A stretch of 64,000 nt of DNA, taken from the NCBI GenBank assembly GCA_900317055.1, contig ONFF01000015.1, positions 1 to 64,000 of the forward strand, in the 5' to 3' direction. Positions 18,660 through 26,597 of the stretch are shown here, piece after piece. The translations under genes were made by a program, and so were the position numbers. The notes under the pieces are model-generated. The model was given only the letters and a program-made list of their open reading frames with translations, searched no databases and had not been told where the DNA came from. Position 1 is the first letter of the stretch. The number at the start of each line of letters is the position of its first letter. Origin of the DNA: an uncultured Bacteroidales bacterium (GTDB lineage: Bacteria; Bacteroidota; Bacteroidia; Bacteroidales; F082).

Positions 18660-19719
18660 TTGTCACCTCCTCCTTCATTGTCGCTGACTGCGTCTCGTGG
18701 TCAGCACCTTCCATCTGCAAGGACGCAGATGGTGACATTGTGGCTTGATATTGTGCATAACTCTCGTTGACAAAGTCCGTCATACTATTCAAGGCGGTAT
18801 CGCTCTCGAGAGTCGAAGCCGAATACTTGGCGAACTTCACCAAGTCGGCAATCTCCATAGTATCTTTCAGTTTGTCATAGGTCTCCTTCGGGAAATGTAA
18901 TGGCCTGACTTCCTCCAAGATGTCATCGGTAGTCATTTCGATGGCATTCACACCAAACTGACCTTCGATGTACTCGCGGGCGATATCTGTAAGTGAGGAG
19001 AAATACTCCTTCACCTTACCCGATTGCCAGATCTTTTCTTCACGCAACTTCTTCAAGTCGCCAACGGCCTTGTCATAAGGCGGGATAACAGGTCCATGCA
19101 CAATATTGCCATTGACATCAACCTTGGGCTTGCGATGCTTACTCCAATACCAAATGCCAATGACCAGTAAGACCAGCAGCAACGCACCGAGAATCCACGG
19201 GAACACCTCCTTAAATTTCACTGGTGCGTCGATGGGTTCCACGATAGGTTTATAAGCCATGGTGGTATCGACCTTCATTGTCGACGAATAAAGACGGATG
19301 GGGTCTGTATAGGCATTCAAGCGGTTCGGGTCGTCAAACGAACTGGCATATTTCAATGCTATAGGCGGCACCTGCACTTGTCCCGTGTCGAATGTCATCA
19401 GCGTAAGCTGCTGCTTCACGATAACATTACTGTCGGCATCGGCGGTGCGTTCCACCTCACTGCGCTTGATGATGTCGAGCTGCTCCGAGAGCGTGTCGGT
19501 GGCGAAGTCGTTCCATTCCACAAACCAGCCGTAGGGCACCTTGAGGCTCAAGTCAAGGGTAAAAGGCTTTCCCACCTGCACATCTGTGCTTTCCACCTTG
19601 CCTTCCACCTCCACATCTTGGGGTAGGTTATTCCCTATTTGGATTTGTGGAGACGCAAAGCATTGCGTCTCTACAGCCCAAATTAATAGGGTTAGCACAA
19701 ACAAAACATATTTCTTCAT
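18652..19719 (-). CDS. bat-operon membrane protein (DUF4381/BatD-like)
   Basis: 355 residues. The signal peptide core (MKKYVLFVLTLLIWA) is followed by a periplasmic beta-rich region with VEGKVESTDVQVGKPFTLDLSL, a membrane helix (WILGALLLVLLVIGIWYW, about 176-193), and a cytoplasmic alpha-helical part with PYDKAVGDLKKLREEKIW. Position between the DUF58 and batA genes is standard in Bacteroidota. The stretch V16-E-T-Q-C-F-A-S-P just after the signal core is encoded by a 28-bp palindromic repeat (19647-19674). The start overlaps the DUF58 stop by 4 bp. Function unknown. Confidence 0.8.
   Translation of the reverse strand: MKKYVLFVLTLLIWAVETQCFASPQIQIGNNLPQDVEVEGKVESTDVQVGKPFTLDLSLKVPYGWFVEWNDFATDTLSEQLDIIKRSEVERTADADSNVIVKQQLTLMTFDTGQVQVPPIALKYASSFDDPNRLNAYTDPIRLYSSTMKVDTTMAYKPIVEPIDAPVKFKEVFPWILGALLLVLLVIGIWYWSKHRKPKVDVNGNIVHGPVIPPYDKAVGDLKKLREEKIWQSGKVKEYFSSLTDIAREYIEGQFGVNAIEMTTDDILEEVRPLHFPKETYDKLKDTMEIADLVKFAKYSASTLESDTALNSMTDFVNESYAQYQATMSPSASLQMEGADHETQSATMKEEVTNV
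19647..19674 (-). repeat. family-A palindrome inside a coding sequence (signal-peptide region)
   Basis: A 28-bp near-perfect palindrome (two mismatches between halves) whose minus strand starts GTAGAGACGCAATG. Its first base is codon position 1, so it encodes V16-E-T-Q-C-F-A-S-P of the bat-operon membrane protein, near where the signal peptide would be cleaved. Confidence 0.8.
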
Positions 19720-20594
19720 CTTCTTGCCTCCCTTTTCTTAAAGAGTTGCATCAAAGGTCTTACATAGTCTTCATCGGTGTAAATCAGCGAGTTGTCGATA
19801 CCATGTTTTGTAAACTCACGGTTCAACTCCGCCGATTTGTACTGTATCATCTGTTGGTAGGCGTTGTGCCAAGCGCGACTCGAGGTGTCGACCCAGCGTT
19901 CCTTTCCCGTCTCCGAGTCGCGGAACTTCACCAGACCTACCTTGGGAATGTCCATTTCGCGGCGGTCGGTGATGCGCAAGGCGACGAGATCGTGCTTGTT
20001 GGCACAAATCTGCATCTCTTTCTCGAAGCTCTTGTCCGTCATGAAGTCGGAAATAAGGAAGGCCGTGGTGCGACGCTTGATGGCCGAAGTCAGGAAACGC
20101 AGGCCCTCGCCAATGTCGGTGCCGCGTTCCGTCGGCTTGAAGTCGACGATCTCGCGGATGATACGAAGGATATGGGAACTGCCTTTCTTCGGCGGGATGA
20201 ACTTCTCGATCTTGCTGCTGAAGAAAATCACGCCCACCTTGTCGTTATTCTGGATGGCAGAAAACGCCAAGACAGCTGCCAATTCGGCAGTCAGGTCACG
20301 CTTCGACTGGCTCTGTGAGCCGAAGTCGTTGGAACCCGACACATCGATGAGCAGCATCACCGTCATCTCACGCTCTTCCTCAAAAATCTTGACGAAAGGC
20401 TTGTTGAAGCGGGCGGTGACGTTCCAGTCGATATTGCGGATGTCGTCGCCGTACTCGTACTCGCGCACCTCACTGAAGGTCATACCACGCCCCTTGAAGG
20501 CGCTGTGGTACTGCCCCGAGAAGATGTGGTTCGAGAGGCCTCGCGTCTTGATCTCGATCTTTCTTACCTTTTTGAATATTTCTGTTGATTCCAT
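19716..20594 (-). CDS. DUF58 domain protein
   Basis: 292 residues. The family signature REYEYGDDIRNIDWNVTAR is at 44-62. A VWA-like fold follows, with an intact MIDAS (Asp84, Ser86, Ser88 in DVSGS). DUF58 proteins are regular partners of MoxR ATPases and BatA/B. No signal peptide or membrane helix, so it is probably cytoplasmic. It sits 85 bp after moxR in the same operon, with a repeat-rich spacer between them. Confidence 0.9.
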   Translation of the reverse strand: MESTEIFKKVRKIEIKTRGLSNHIFSGQYHSAFKGRGMTFSEVREYEYGDDIRNIDWNVTARFNKPFVKIFEEEREMTVMLLIDVSGSNDFGSQSQSKRDLTAELAAVLAFSAIQNNDKVGVIFFSSKIEKFIPPKKGSSHILRIIREIVDFKPTERGTDIGEGLRFLTSAIKRRTTAFLISDFMTDKSFEKEMQICANKHDLVALRITDRREMDIPKVGLVKFRDSETGKERWVDTSSRAWHNAYQQMIQYKSAELNREFTKHGIDNSLIYTDEDYVRPLMQLFKKREARR

Positions 20595-20627
20595 ATTTTA
20601 AACCATCATTTTTTCTTTTTTCGGCAT

Positions 20628-20677
20628 GGGGTTTACACCCCGTTCGCCGTTTTGTCTATCGTCCCTACGGGACTAGG
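20628..20677. repeat. small hairpins in the moxR-DUF58 spacer
   Basis: Two adjacent hairpins: GGGGTTTACACCCC (20628-20641) and GTCCCTACGGGAC (20661-20673). A relative of the second, GTCGCACCTACGGGGC, is in the spacer downstream of cinA (about 55988-56003), suggesting a dispersed repeat. Neither has a T-run. Confidence 0.4.
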
Positions 20678-20679
20678 CA

Positions 20680-21672
20680 TTACGGCACCTCGATGGTATT
20701 TAGGATTTCGTTGATGATTTCTTCGGTAGTAATATTCTCAGCTTCAGCCTCATAGGTCAAGCCAATACGGTGGCGCAACACATCGGGAGCCACGGCACGG
20801 ATGTCCTCGGGGATGACATAACCACGATGCTTGATGAAGGCATAGGCCTTAGCCGCCAGAGCCAAGTTGATGGTGGCACGCGGCGAACCGCCATAGCTAA
20901 TCATATTTGCAAACTTCTTCAGCTTGTAGTCAGAGGGATAACGTGAGGCGAAGACAATGTCGGTGATGTAGTTCTCAATCTTCTCGTCGAGATAGATTTC
21001 GCGGCACACCTCGCGGGCACGGATGATGTCCTCAGGCTTCACCACGGCATTGATTTTCGCACCAGTGCTAGCAATCTGCTGGCGCAGAATCAGTTTCTCC
21101 TCTTCCTTCTTGGGGTAGTTGATGACCACCTTCAACATGAAACGGTCCACCTGGGCCTCGGGCAGCGGATAGGTACCTTCCTGCTCGATGGGGTTTTGGG
21201 TAGCCATGACAAGGAAAGGATCCGGCAACTTAAAGGTCTCATCGCCGATGGTCACCTGATGCTCCTGCATGGCTTCGAGCAGGGCACTCTGCACTTTGGC
21301 GGGAGAACGGTTGATTTCATCTGCCAACACGAAATTGGCGAAAATGGGACCGCGACGCACCACGAACTCCTCCTTCTTCTGGCTGTAGATCAGCGTACCG
21401 ATGAGGTCGGCAGGCAACAGGTCAGGAGTGAATTGAATACGGGCAAAGTCGGCATCGATGGCACTAGCCATCGACTTGATGGCCAAGGTCTTGGCCAGAC
21501 CCGGCACACCTTCGAGAAGGATGTGACCGTTAGCCAGCAGACCTATCAACAGGCGTTCCGTCATCTGTTTCTGTCCGACGATGACCTTGTTCATTTCGAG
21601 GTTGATGAGGTCGAGGAATTGACTCTCATGTTGGATTTTTTCGTTCAGTTCACGAATGTCAGTTTCTATCAT
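20680..21672 (-). CDS. MoxR-type AAA+ ATPase
   Basis: 330 residues, usual length. Walker A GVPGLAKT at 55-62, Walker B VLADEIN (Asp118, Glu119), sensor region MATQNPIEQEGTYPLPEAQVDRF, and the C-terminal lid with YGGSPRATINLALAAKAYA are all intact. MoxR proteins remodel or load metal into partner complexes, here most likely the DUF58/BatA/BatB VWA proteins. It is the first gene of the operon, with a promoter box at 21792-21799 and a leader of about 110 bases that contains a large hairpin. Confidence 0.93.
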   Translation of the reverse strand: MIETDIRELNEKIQHESQFLDLINLEMNKVIVGQKQMTERLLIGLLANGHILLEGVPGLAKTLAIKSMASAIDADFARIQFTPDLLPADLIGTLIYSQKKEEFVVRRGPIFANFVLADEINRSPAKVQSALLEAMQEHQVTIGDETFKLPDPFLVMATQNPIEQEGTYPLPEAQVDRFMLKVVINYPKKEEEKLILRQQIASTGAKINAVVKPEDIIRAREVCREIYLDEKIENYITDIVFASRYPSDYKLKKFANMISYGGSPRATINLALAAKAYAFIKHRGYVIPEDIRAVAPDVLRHRIGLTYEAEAENITTEEIINEILNTIEVP

Positions 21673-21710
21673 TGTGTCAGTTGTTTAGTTTGTTCAATTA
21701 AAGCAGGTTG

Positions 21711-21771
21711 CTGAGCCTGTCGAAGCACCGTCTTTCTATCTGTCGGCCCTTCGACGGGCTCAGGGGCCTTG
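21711..21771. repeat. family-B palindrome (CTTCGACAGGCTCAG type) in the moxR leader
   Basis: GCTGAGCCTGTCGAAGCACCG (21711 onward) pairs with CGGCCCTTCGACGGGCTCAG (about 21749-21768). The pair would form a stable hairpin in the 5' leader between the promoter at 21792 and the moxR ATG at 21672. Relatives occur at 26388-26489 and 51085-51123 and inside three genes. Confidence 0.7.
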
Positions 21772-21791
21772 ACCCCTCGTCAAAAAGCGTG

Positions 21792-21799
21792 CAAAAATA
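21792..21799 (-). promoter_or_regulatory. -7 box (TATTTTTG) for the moxR-bat operon
   Basis: An exact TAnnTTTG match 120 bases upstream of the moxR ATG. It is the only good box in the gap before the operon. Confidence 0.6.
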
Positions 21800-21851
21800 G
21801 CCGTTTTTCGGGTAAATAACTCCTATTTAATAAATTTATTGCAGGAAAAGC

Positions 21852-21883
21852 AAAAATCCTCCTACGGTTTCTGTAGAAGGATT
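21852..21883 (-). terminator. terminator of the GLUG-repeat gene
   Basis: On the minus strand AATCCTTCTACAG pairs with the CGTAGGAGGATT side, followed by a T-run. It lies about 220 bases after the stop at 22100, the intervening DNA being the family-D repeat. Confidence 0.6.
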
Positions 21884-21956
21884 CATTTATTTGTTTCACG
21901 CAGAAATCGCAGAATACACTGAAGCCTGCCGGACGCATACTACACATCGCTTTGCG

Positions 21957-22022
21957 TCATTGCGAACGAAGTGAAGCAATCCAGACAAAAGAACTACTGG
22001 ATTGCTTCGTACCTCGCAATGA
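21957..22022. repeat. family-D palindrome (CATTGCGAACGAAGTGAAGC type)
   Basis: TCATTGCGAACGAAGTGAAG (21957 onward, to 21984) is nearly complementary to CTGGATTGCTTCGTACCTCG (21997 onward, to 22022) around a 12-base loop. This type of sequence is dispersed in many bacterial genomes. It lies in the 427-bp gap 21673-22099, which has no gene. Confidence 0.7.
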
Positions 22023-22099
22023 AGCAAAGCGCGTTGGGGCAAAGCGTCAATAAATTCCAAATTCCCATAGTTCTGCGTATTCAGCGTGCCAAGAAAAAA

Positions 22100-23530
22100 C
22101 TATTCCACAACGATTTTTTGCGTTTCGTTGCCCAATTTCACGAAATACATGCCACGCGGCAATGCGACAGTCGTCTGGCCGTTGATTTCCTTGACCAGTA
22201 CGACCTGGCCGAGCAGATTGCTCACCGTCATCCGACCCGTGCCTTCCACTGTGAAGCGGCCTTGGGCGGGATTGGGATAGACATTGAATGATGCATCCGT
22301 GATTTCAGGAACAGTGAGATCAATTGATGTAAGAATAGGAAAGCCATCATTGGTATGGTTTACATCCATAGCCCATATTGGCTCACGGTTACCCCCATTC
22401 AGACAATCCACAAATGCCTGAGTGCGCATATAGTCTTCCGTTTGAGGCGTGCCTTCGCCACCAGCATCGCAGGTGTTGATGTAATAGTTGTTCTCAAATA
22501 CCCCATCACGAGCATAGGCCATGATACATCCAATGTTTTTTGTACTGGAAACATTTCCAACATTGTAACAATTTGTCATGATTACAGTCTGATTACCCAT
22601 AAGTGCAGCTCCAGCTATGCCACCAGCTGCTGGACCTGCTGGATAAGAACCTGGCACCACACCATCGGCGTCTACATTGCCTGTATTATAGCAGTTGTTA
22701 ATGATTATTCGAGCCTGTGAGTCTCCTCCAAAAACACCTCCCGCAAAAGTTCCAGTGATATCGCCTTTGTTGTAACATTCCTCAATCTCGGCGCCACCAC
22801 CACCAAGGATACCACCTGCAATGTAAGCACTCACACTTCCAATATTGTAGCAGTTTTGTATGTGGAGTGTACGAGACGGGTTTTGATTTTGACCAACGAT
22901 GCCACCAACACCATTTCGCATGCCTCCACCACATTCCAATACTACTCCACTCCAACAACGAGAGACTAAGACAGAATCTGCCGTTGTTCCAACAATACCT
23001 CCGCAACTTCCATTTCCTCTAATATAGCCACTAATGACAAACACGTTCTCAATGACAGCGGTCTTCTCTTCGTTTCCACCACGAACGTTTCCAAACAGGC
23101 CAAGATATGATCGGTTTTCATCATTGATGTATATATTGGAAATACTGTGTTCGCCACCATCAAAATGGCCACGGAAGATGGGGTAAGCACCATCATAGAA
23201 ATTGCCGTAAGATGGCCACCCTCTTTCACAACCATCTTCGCTGAAATTGAACCGCTTATCTCCCACTCCAATAGGTATCCATTGCAAGTCCTCGCTGCCA
23301 TTCAAGTCAATGTCGGTAGTCAGACGGAAATACAGGCCCTCAGTATCATAGTATTTGTTGACCACATACGCCAAATAGGCCAAATTGTCGGCTGATTCGA
23401 TTAGAAAAGGGTCGTTTTCTGTTCCAGAGCCACGCGTCCAAACGGCTCTGCCGCCGTGCCAAACGCTGGTTTGGGCCAAGGCCATTGTGCCCGTCAATAC
23501 GAGCATCATCATGATATATATCTTTTTCAT
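22100..23530 (-). CDS. T9SS-exported GLUG-repeat protein
   Basis: About 476 residues from ATG 23530, which gives the signal peptide MKKIYIMMMLVLTGTMALAQ; in-frame ATGs at 23539 and 23557 are possible. The mid-region contains repeated GGIVG/GGILG and CYNxGxV motifs, the GLUG beta-helix pattern common in adhesins. The C-terminus is a sorting domain (FNVYPNPAQGRFTVEG, NLLGQVV, GMYFVKL, QKIVVE). It starts just after the gene at 23562-24989 and is probably cotranscribed. Likely a surface adhesin or binding protein; ligand unknown. Confidence 0.85.
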   Translation of the reverse strand: MKKIYIMMMLVLTGTMALAQTSVWHGGRAVWTRGSGTENDPFLIESADNLAYLAYVVNKYYDTEGLYFRLTTDIDLNGSEDLQWIPIGVGDKRFNFSEDGCERGWPSYGNFYDGAYPIFRGHFDGGEHSISNIYINDENRSYLGLFGNVRGGNEEKTAVIENVFVISGYIRGNGSCGGIVGTTADSVLVSRCWSGVVLECGGGMRNGVGGIVGQNQNPSRTLHIQNCYNIGSVSAYIAGGILGGGGAEIEECYNKGDITGTFAGGVFGGDSQARIIINNCYNTGNVDADGVVPGSYPAGPAAGGIAGAALMGNQTVIMTNCYNVGNVSSTKNIGCIMAYARDGVFENNYYINTCDAGGEGTPQTEDYMRTQAFVDCLNGGNREPIWAMDVNHTNDGFPILTSIDLTVPEITDASFNVYPNPAQGRFTVEGTGRMTVSNLLGQVVLVKEINGQTTVALPRGMYFVKLGNETQKIVVE

Positions 23531-23561
23531 ATCGTTCATTATTAAAGGGTTACTCATTGTA

Positions 23562-24989
23562 TTATTTCGCAAATCCGTTGTTGAACAAAGCTCTGACATG
23601 GTCGATGAACTCGCCTTTGCGCTCCATAGCGGTCTGGCTGTTGTTTTTCCATACTGTAATCATGGCGTAGTCCAACTCTTTCACACCGCCAGCTGTGAAA
23701 CTAAACGGGCCAACCATGGCAAGGCCTCGGCGATCGGAAGGTGCATTTCCACACTCCTCTTCTGTCCAATACTTGCCGTTGGTGTTGTATCCGCCATTAG
23801 GAGCCACGCCTCCTGTGCCAATATTGTCGGGGTCGGAATCACCTGGGAACATATAATTACATTCAGGGCCAACAACTCCTATCTCTGGAGTTCCATAGGC
23901 ATCACCTCCATATTGCATGTGTGTTCCGTTCTTCCAAATACCACGCAGATAGTTGTAATATTCTGGAGCGGTCTCGGGGTCTCCATTATCTGCAGAACTA
24001 TTATTATGATACATAAACCCTGTCATTCCTAATCCGTCAGGGCCGTTCAGTATGGTAACCACTTGCACAGGTGGATTGTCATCGTAAGCCCAAGGCTGTC
24101 CCGCTCCATCCACTGGATAACCATTGTAAGCAAAGCAGGAATTGCGTTGAACATCGCAACCCACAAAGTCATCCCAACCATAGCCAACATCCCAATCTGT
24201 CCAAAGACCCAAATAAGTGTCATGATAATCGTTGGCCGAACGGTTAAAGCACTTGTAATTCACAAATACGGTGTTGTTCAATGCCTCATCGTTAGGTGCA
24301 TTAAAAGCATAGACCATGGCATGAACTTCAAGACCCAACTTTCCACCAGCCGATTCGGTATGCTCTTTGAAACTGTCATTGAAGATGAAAAACAAGCATT
24401 GGTCACCTTTGATGTCGGGATAGTCGCCATCGGTCGGATTGTAACGGCCGTCACCATTCACATCCACGAATGGAGCCAAGTTGGCGGCATAACCTTCATC
24501 GCCATGGGCAGGCCAAGTCAAGATGTCTTCAGGAACTTGATAACCCGCATTGCCATGGTTAGCGACAAATTGGTCAATCTCTTCACGAGTAAGGTTCCAA
24601 ATGTGATGATACTTAACTGAGGTCATCCAATCGATTGAGCCGTCCGATGTTCTTAGTGGTCCTAACCAATAGTCTTGTCCGACTTGGCCGAACCTATAAG
24701 CTGCCAAATGCAGGTCATCGGCAGCATCCAAACCGCCGAACCAAAGCGCATGTTGGAAGATGGTCTGCTTGCCACTACCTGCTGGGACTTCCCAAGTAGT
24801 GCAGTTATAATAGGTATCACCCCATTCATCACCAACATGTATTTCTCTTTGCGGAATGAAGTATGTACCGTCACCAAGGATGGTCGGGAACACATTGTTA
24901 ATCTCGAGATGCGAGATGGGTGGCTGCTGCGCCATTGATGCCAAGGCTATCGCGCTCAGCATCAGCAATAGTAAACGCTTTTTTCTCAT
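23562..24989 (-). CDS. secreted protein of unknown function, no visible sorting domain
   Basis: 475 residues from ATG 24989 (signal peptide MRKKRLLLLMLSAIALASMAQ). The -7 box at 25021-25028 lies inside the longer frame to 25040, ruling that start out. The body has FVDVNGDGRYNPTDGDYPDIKGDQ, a calcium-binding-like Asp-rich loop, and NRSANDYHDTYLGLWTDWDVG, which recur in Bacteroidota secreted proteins that normally end in a T9SS sorting domain. This one stops at FNNGFAK with none. The next gene begins immediately after it and does carry such a domain. Function unknown. Confidence 0.82.
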   Translation of the reverse strand: MRKKRLLLLMLSAIALASMAQQPPISHLEINNVFPTILGDGTYFIPQREIHVGDEWGDTYYNCTTWEVPAGSGKQTIFQHALWFGGLDAADDLHLAAYRFGQVGQDYWLGPLRTSDGSIDWMTSVKYHHIWNLTREEIDQFVANHGNAGYQVPEDILTWPAHGDEGYAANLAPFVDVNGDGRYNPTDGDYPDIKGDQCLFFIFNDSFKEHTESAGGKLGLEVHAMVYAFNAPNDEALNNTVFVNYKCFNRSANDYHDTYLGLWTDWDVGYGWDDFVGCDVQRNSCFAYNGYPVDGAGQPWAYDDNPPVQVVTILNGPDGLGMTGFMYHNNSSADNGDPETAPEYYNYLRGIWKNGTHMQYGGDAYGTPEIGVVGPECNYMFPGDSDPDNIGTGGVAPNGGYNTNGKYWTEEECGNAPSDRRGLAMVGPFSFTAGGVKELDYAMITVWKNNSQTAMERKGEFIDHVRALFNNGFAK

Positions 24990-25020
24990 ATTGTTGTGTG
25001 TTTTATGGATTTGTTGAGGG

Positions 25021-25051
25021 CAAAAGTAGCCATTTTTCAAACGGAAACAAA
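25021..25051 (-). promoter_or_regulatory. promoter of the secreted-protein pair
   Basis: The -7 box TACTTTTG is at 25021-25028 and a -33 TTTG at 25048-25051, spaced by 19 bp, which fits the Bacteroidota consensus. It is divergent from the aspartokinase promoter at 25070-25077. Confidence 0.7.
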
Positions 25052-25069
25052 GAAATGGGTTTATTTTTT

Positions 25070-25077
25070 TACTTTTG
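25070..25077 (+). promoter_or_regulatory. -7 box (TACTTTTG) for aspartokinase
   Basis: An exact TAnnTTTG match 22 bases upstream of ATG 25099. It excludes an in-frame upstream TTG start at 25075. Confidence 0.6.
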
Positions 25078-25098
25078 CACTTTCAAAGACAGAATGCA

Positions 25099-26379
25099 AT
25101 GATTAAAAAAATCTATAAATTCGGTGGCGCTTCGGTGAAAGATGCCGATGCCGTGCGCAATTTGGCACAAATTGTCAGCCAGCACAAGGATGAGGACATC
25201 ATGTTGGTGGTCTCTGCCATGGGCAAAACAACCAATGCCCTCGAAAAAACTTTGGCCAACTTCCGCGAACACGATGGTCAACTTGGCATGGAGGCCCTGC
25301 ATGAAGTCATCACTTACCACGACGGCATCATTCAAGGCCTGTTCGATGGCAACACCGACCCGCGATTTGATGAAAACATCGCCGGACTCTTCATTGAACT
25401 ATGGGAGAAGCTGCAAAAGACCGACACGCCCTACGACTACCAATATGACCAGACCGTGTGCTACGGCGAACTCATCTCGACCAGCATCATACACGAATAC
25501 CTCAGCAAATGTGACATCCCAACTCGTTGGCTCGACGCCCGCCAATATGTCATCGCCGAGGACGAGGCACACTACCGCGCCGCCAACCCTGATTGGGACG
25601 AAACAAGACTCAGAATCAGCAAGTTGAATGACGAGCATATTCGGGGTATCGTATGCCTGACGCAGGGCTTCATCGGAGGCACGGCCGACGGCAAACATAG
25701 CGTCACCCTAGGGCGCGAAGGCTCCGACTTCACCGCAGCCATCTTTGCCAATTGCTTGGACGCTGAAGAGGTCACCATCTGGAAGGACGTGAACGGCCTT
25801 CTCAATGCCGACCCGAAACGCTTCACCGAAACGGTTCAACTGCCACATATCCCCTACTCCGAAGCCATCGAGTTGGCCTTCTACGGTGCGACCATCATCC
25901 ACCCAAAAACCATCAAACCGTTGCAAAACAAAGGAATAACACTCAAAGTACAGTCGTTCCTCCATCCCGACCACGAGCCTTCGCTCATCGACGGCGGCCA
26001 TAGGAAAAACGACGAAACCATTCCCTCCTACATCGTCAAGGACAACCAAACGCTGGTCTCCATCTCGCCCCGCGACTACTCGTTCATGGACGAGCGCAAT
26101 CTCAAGACCATTTTCGAAGTCTGCGCCGACCTCAACATCCACGCCAACATGATCCAGACTTCTGCACTGATGCTCTCGTTCTGTTTCGACAGCAACGAGC
26201 AGAAGCTGAAACAGCTGAGAGCCAACCTCAAAGACGGTTTTAGTGTCAAGTACAACGATGGGCTGCAACTGTTCACCATTCGCCATTACCAAGACGGCTT
26301 GGAAAGCGACTTCATCAAGGGGAAGAAGATTTTGGTGAAACAAGGGAGTAGAAGCACAATGCAATTTGTATTGGGTTAA
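25099..26379 (+). CDS. lysC: aspartate kinase (monofunctional)
   Basis: 426 residues. It phosphorylates aspartate, the first step to lysine, threonine, methionine and diaminopimelate. The N-terminal KFGGASVKDADAVRNLA is the kinase signature, with VVSAMGKTTNALE, the aspartate-binding GREGSDFTAAIFA, and DVNGLLNADPK. The C-terminus is an ACT regulatory region (VSISPRDYSFMDERNLKTIF). The length and lack of a homoserine dehydrogenase domain fit the monofunctional type. Feedback control by an end product is likely through the ACT region; which one cannot be told. Confidence 0.92.
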   Translation: MIKKIYKFGGASVKDADAVRNLAQIVSQHKDEDIMLVVSAMGKTTNALEKTLANFREHDGQLGMEALHEVITYHDGIIQGLFDGNTDPRFDENIAGLFIELWEKLQKTDTPYDYQYDQTVCYGELISTSIIHEYLSKCDIPTRWLDARQYVIAEDEAHYRAANPDWDETRLRISKLNDEHIRGIVCLTQGFIGGTADGKHSVTLGREGSDFTAAIFANCLDAEEVTIWKDVNGLLNADPKRFTETVQLPHIPYSEAIELAFYGATIIHPKTIKPLQNKGITLKVQSFLHPDHEPSLIDGGHRKNDETIPSYIVKDNQTLVSISPRDYSFMDERNLKTIFEVCADLNIHANMIQTSALMLSFCFDSNEQKLKQLRANLKDGFSVKYNDGLQLFTIRHYQDGLESDFIKGKKILVKQGSRSTMQFVLG

Positions 26380-26387
26380 TAATGCAG

Positions 26388-26489
26388 GTCCCTGAGCCTG
26401 CGGTCCCTGAGGCAAATCGAAGGGTCGAAGCACCGTTCCTTTTAGTCGGCCCTTCGACTCCTTCGACAAGCTCAGGAACCGAGGGCTCA
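26388..26489. repeat. family-B palindrome, intergenic composite copy
   Basis: Starts with CCTGAGCCTG (about 26391), continues through TCGAAGGGTCGAAGCACCG, and closes with GGCCCTTCGACTCCTTCGAC and AAGCTCAGG. It looks like nested or overlapping copies of the family. It fills most of the gap between lysC and the oxidoreductase gene. Confidence 0.65.
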
Positions 26490-26555
26490 GGTACCTTTGT
26501 TCTGACATTTTTTTCAAAAAATCAGTTAAAAGGAATAACCTTTCTTTGTTTTTCC

Positions 26556-26563
26556 TAAATTTG
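26556..26563 (+). promoter_or_regulatory. -7 box (TAAATTTG) for the large oxidoreductase
   Basis: An exact TAnnTTTG match 35 bases upstream of ATG 26598, downstream of the family-B repeat. Confidence 0.6.
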
Positions 26564-26597
26564 CGCCCGCATTTTAAGACTCAAAAACACATTCTAT

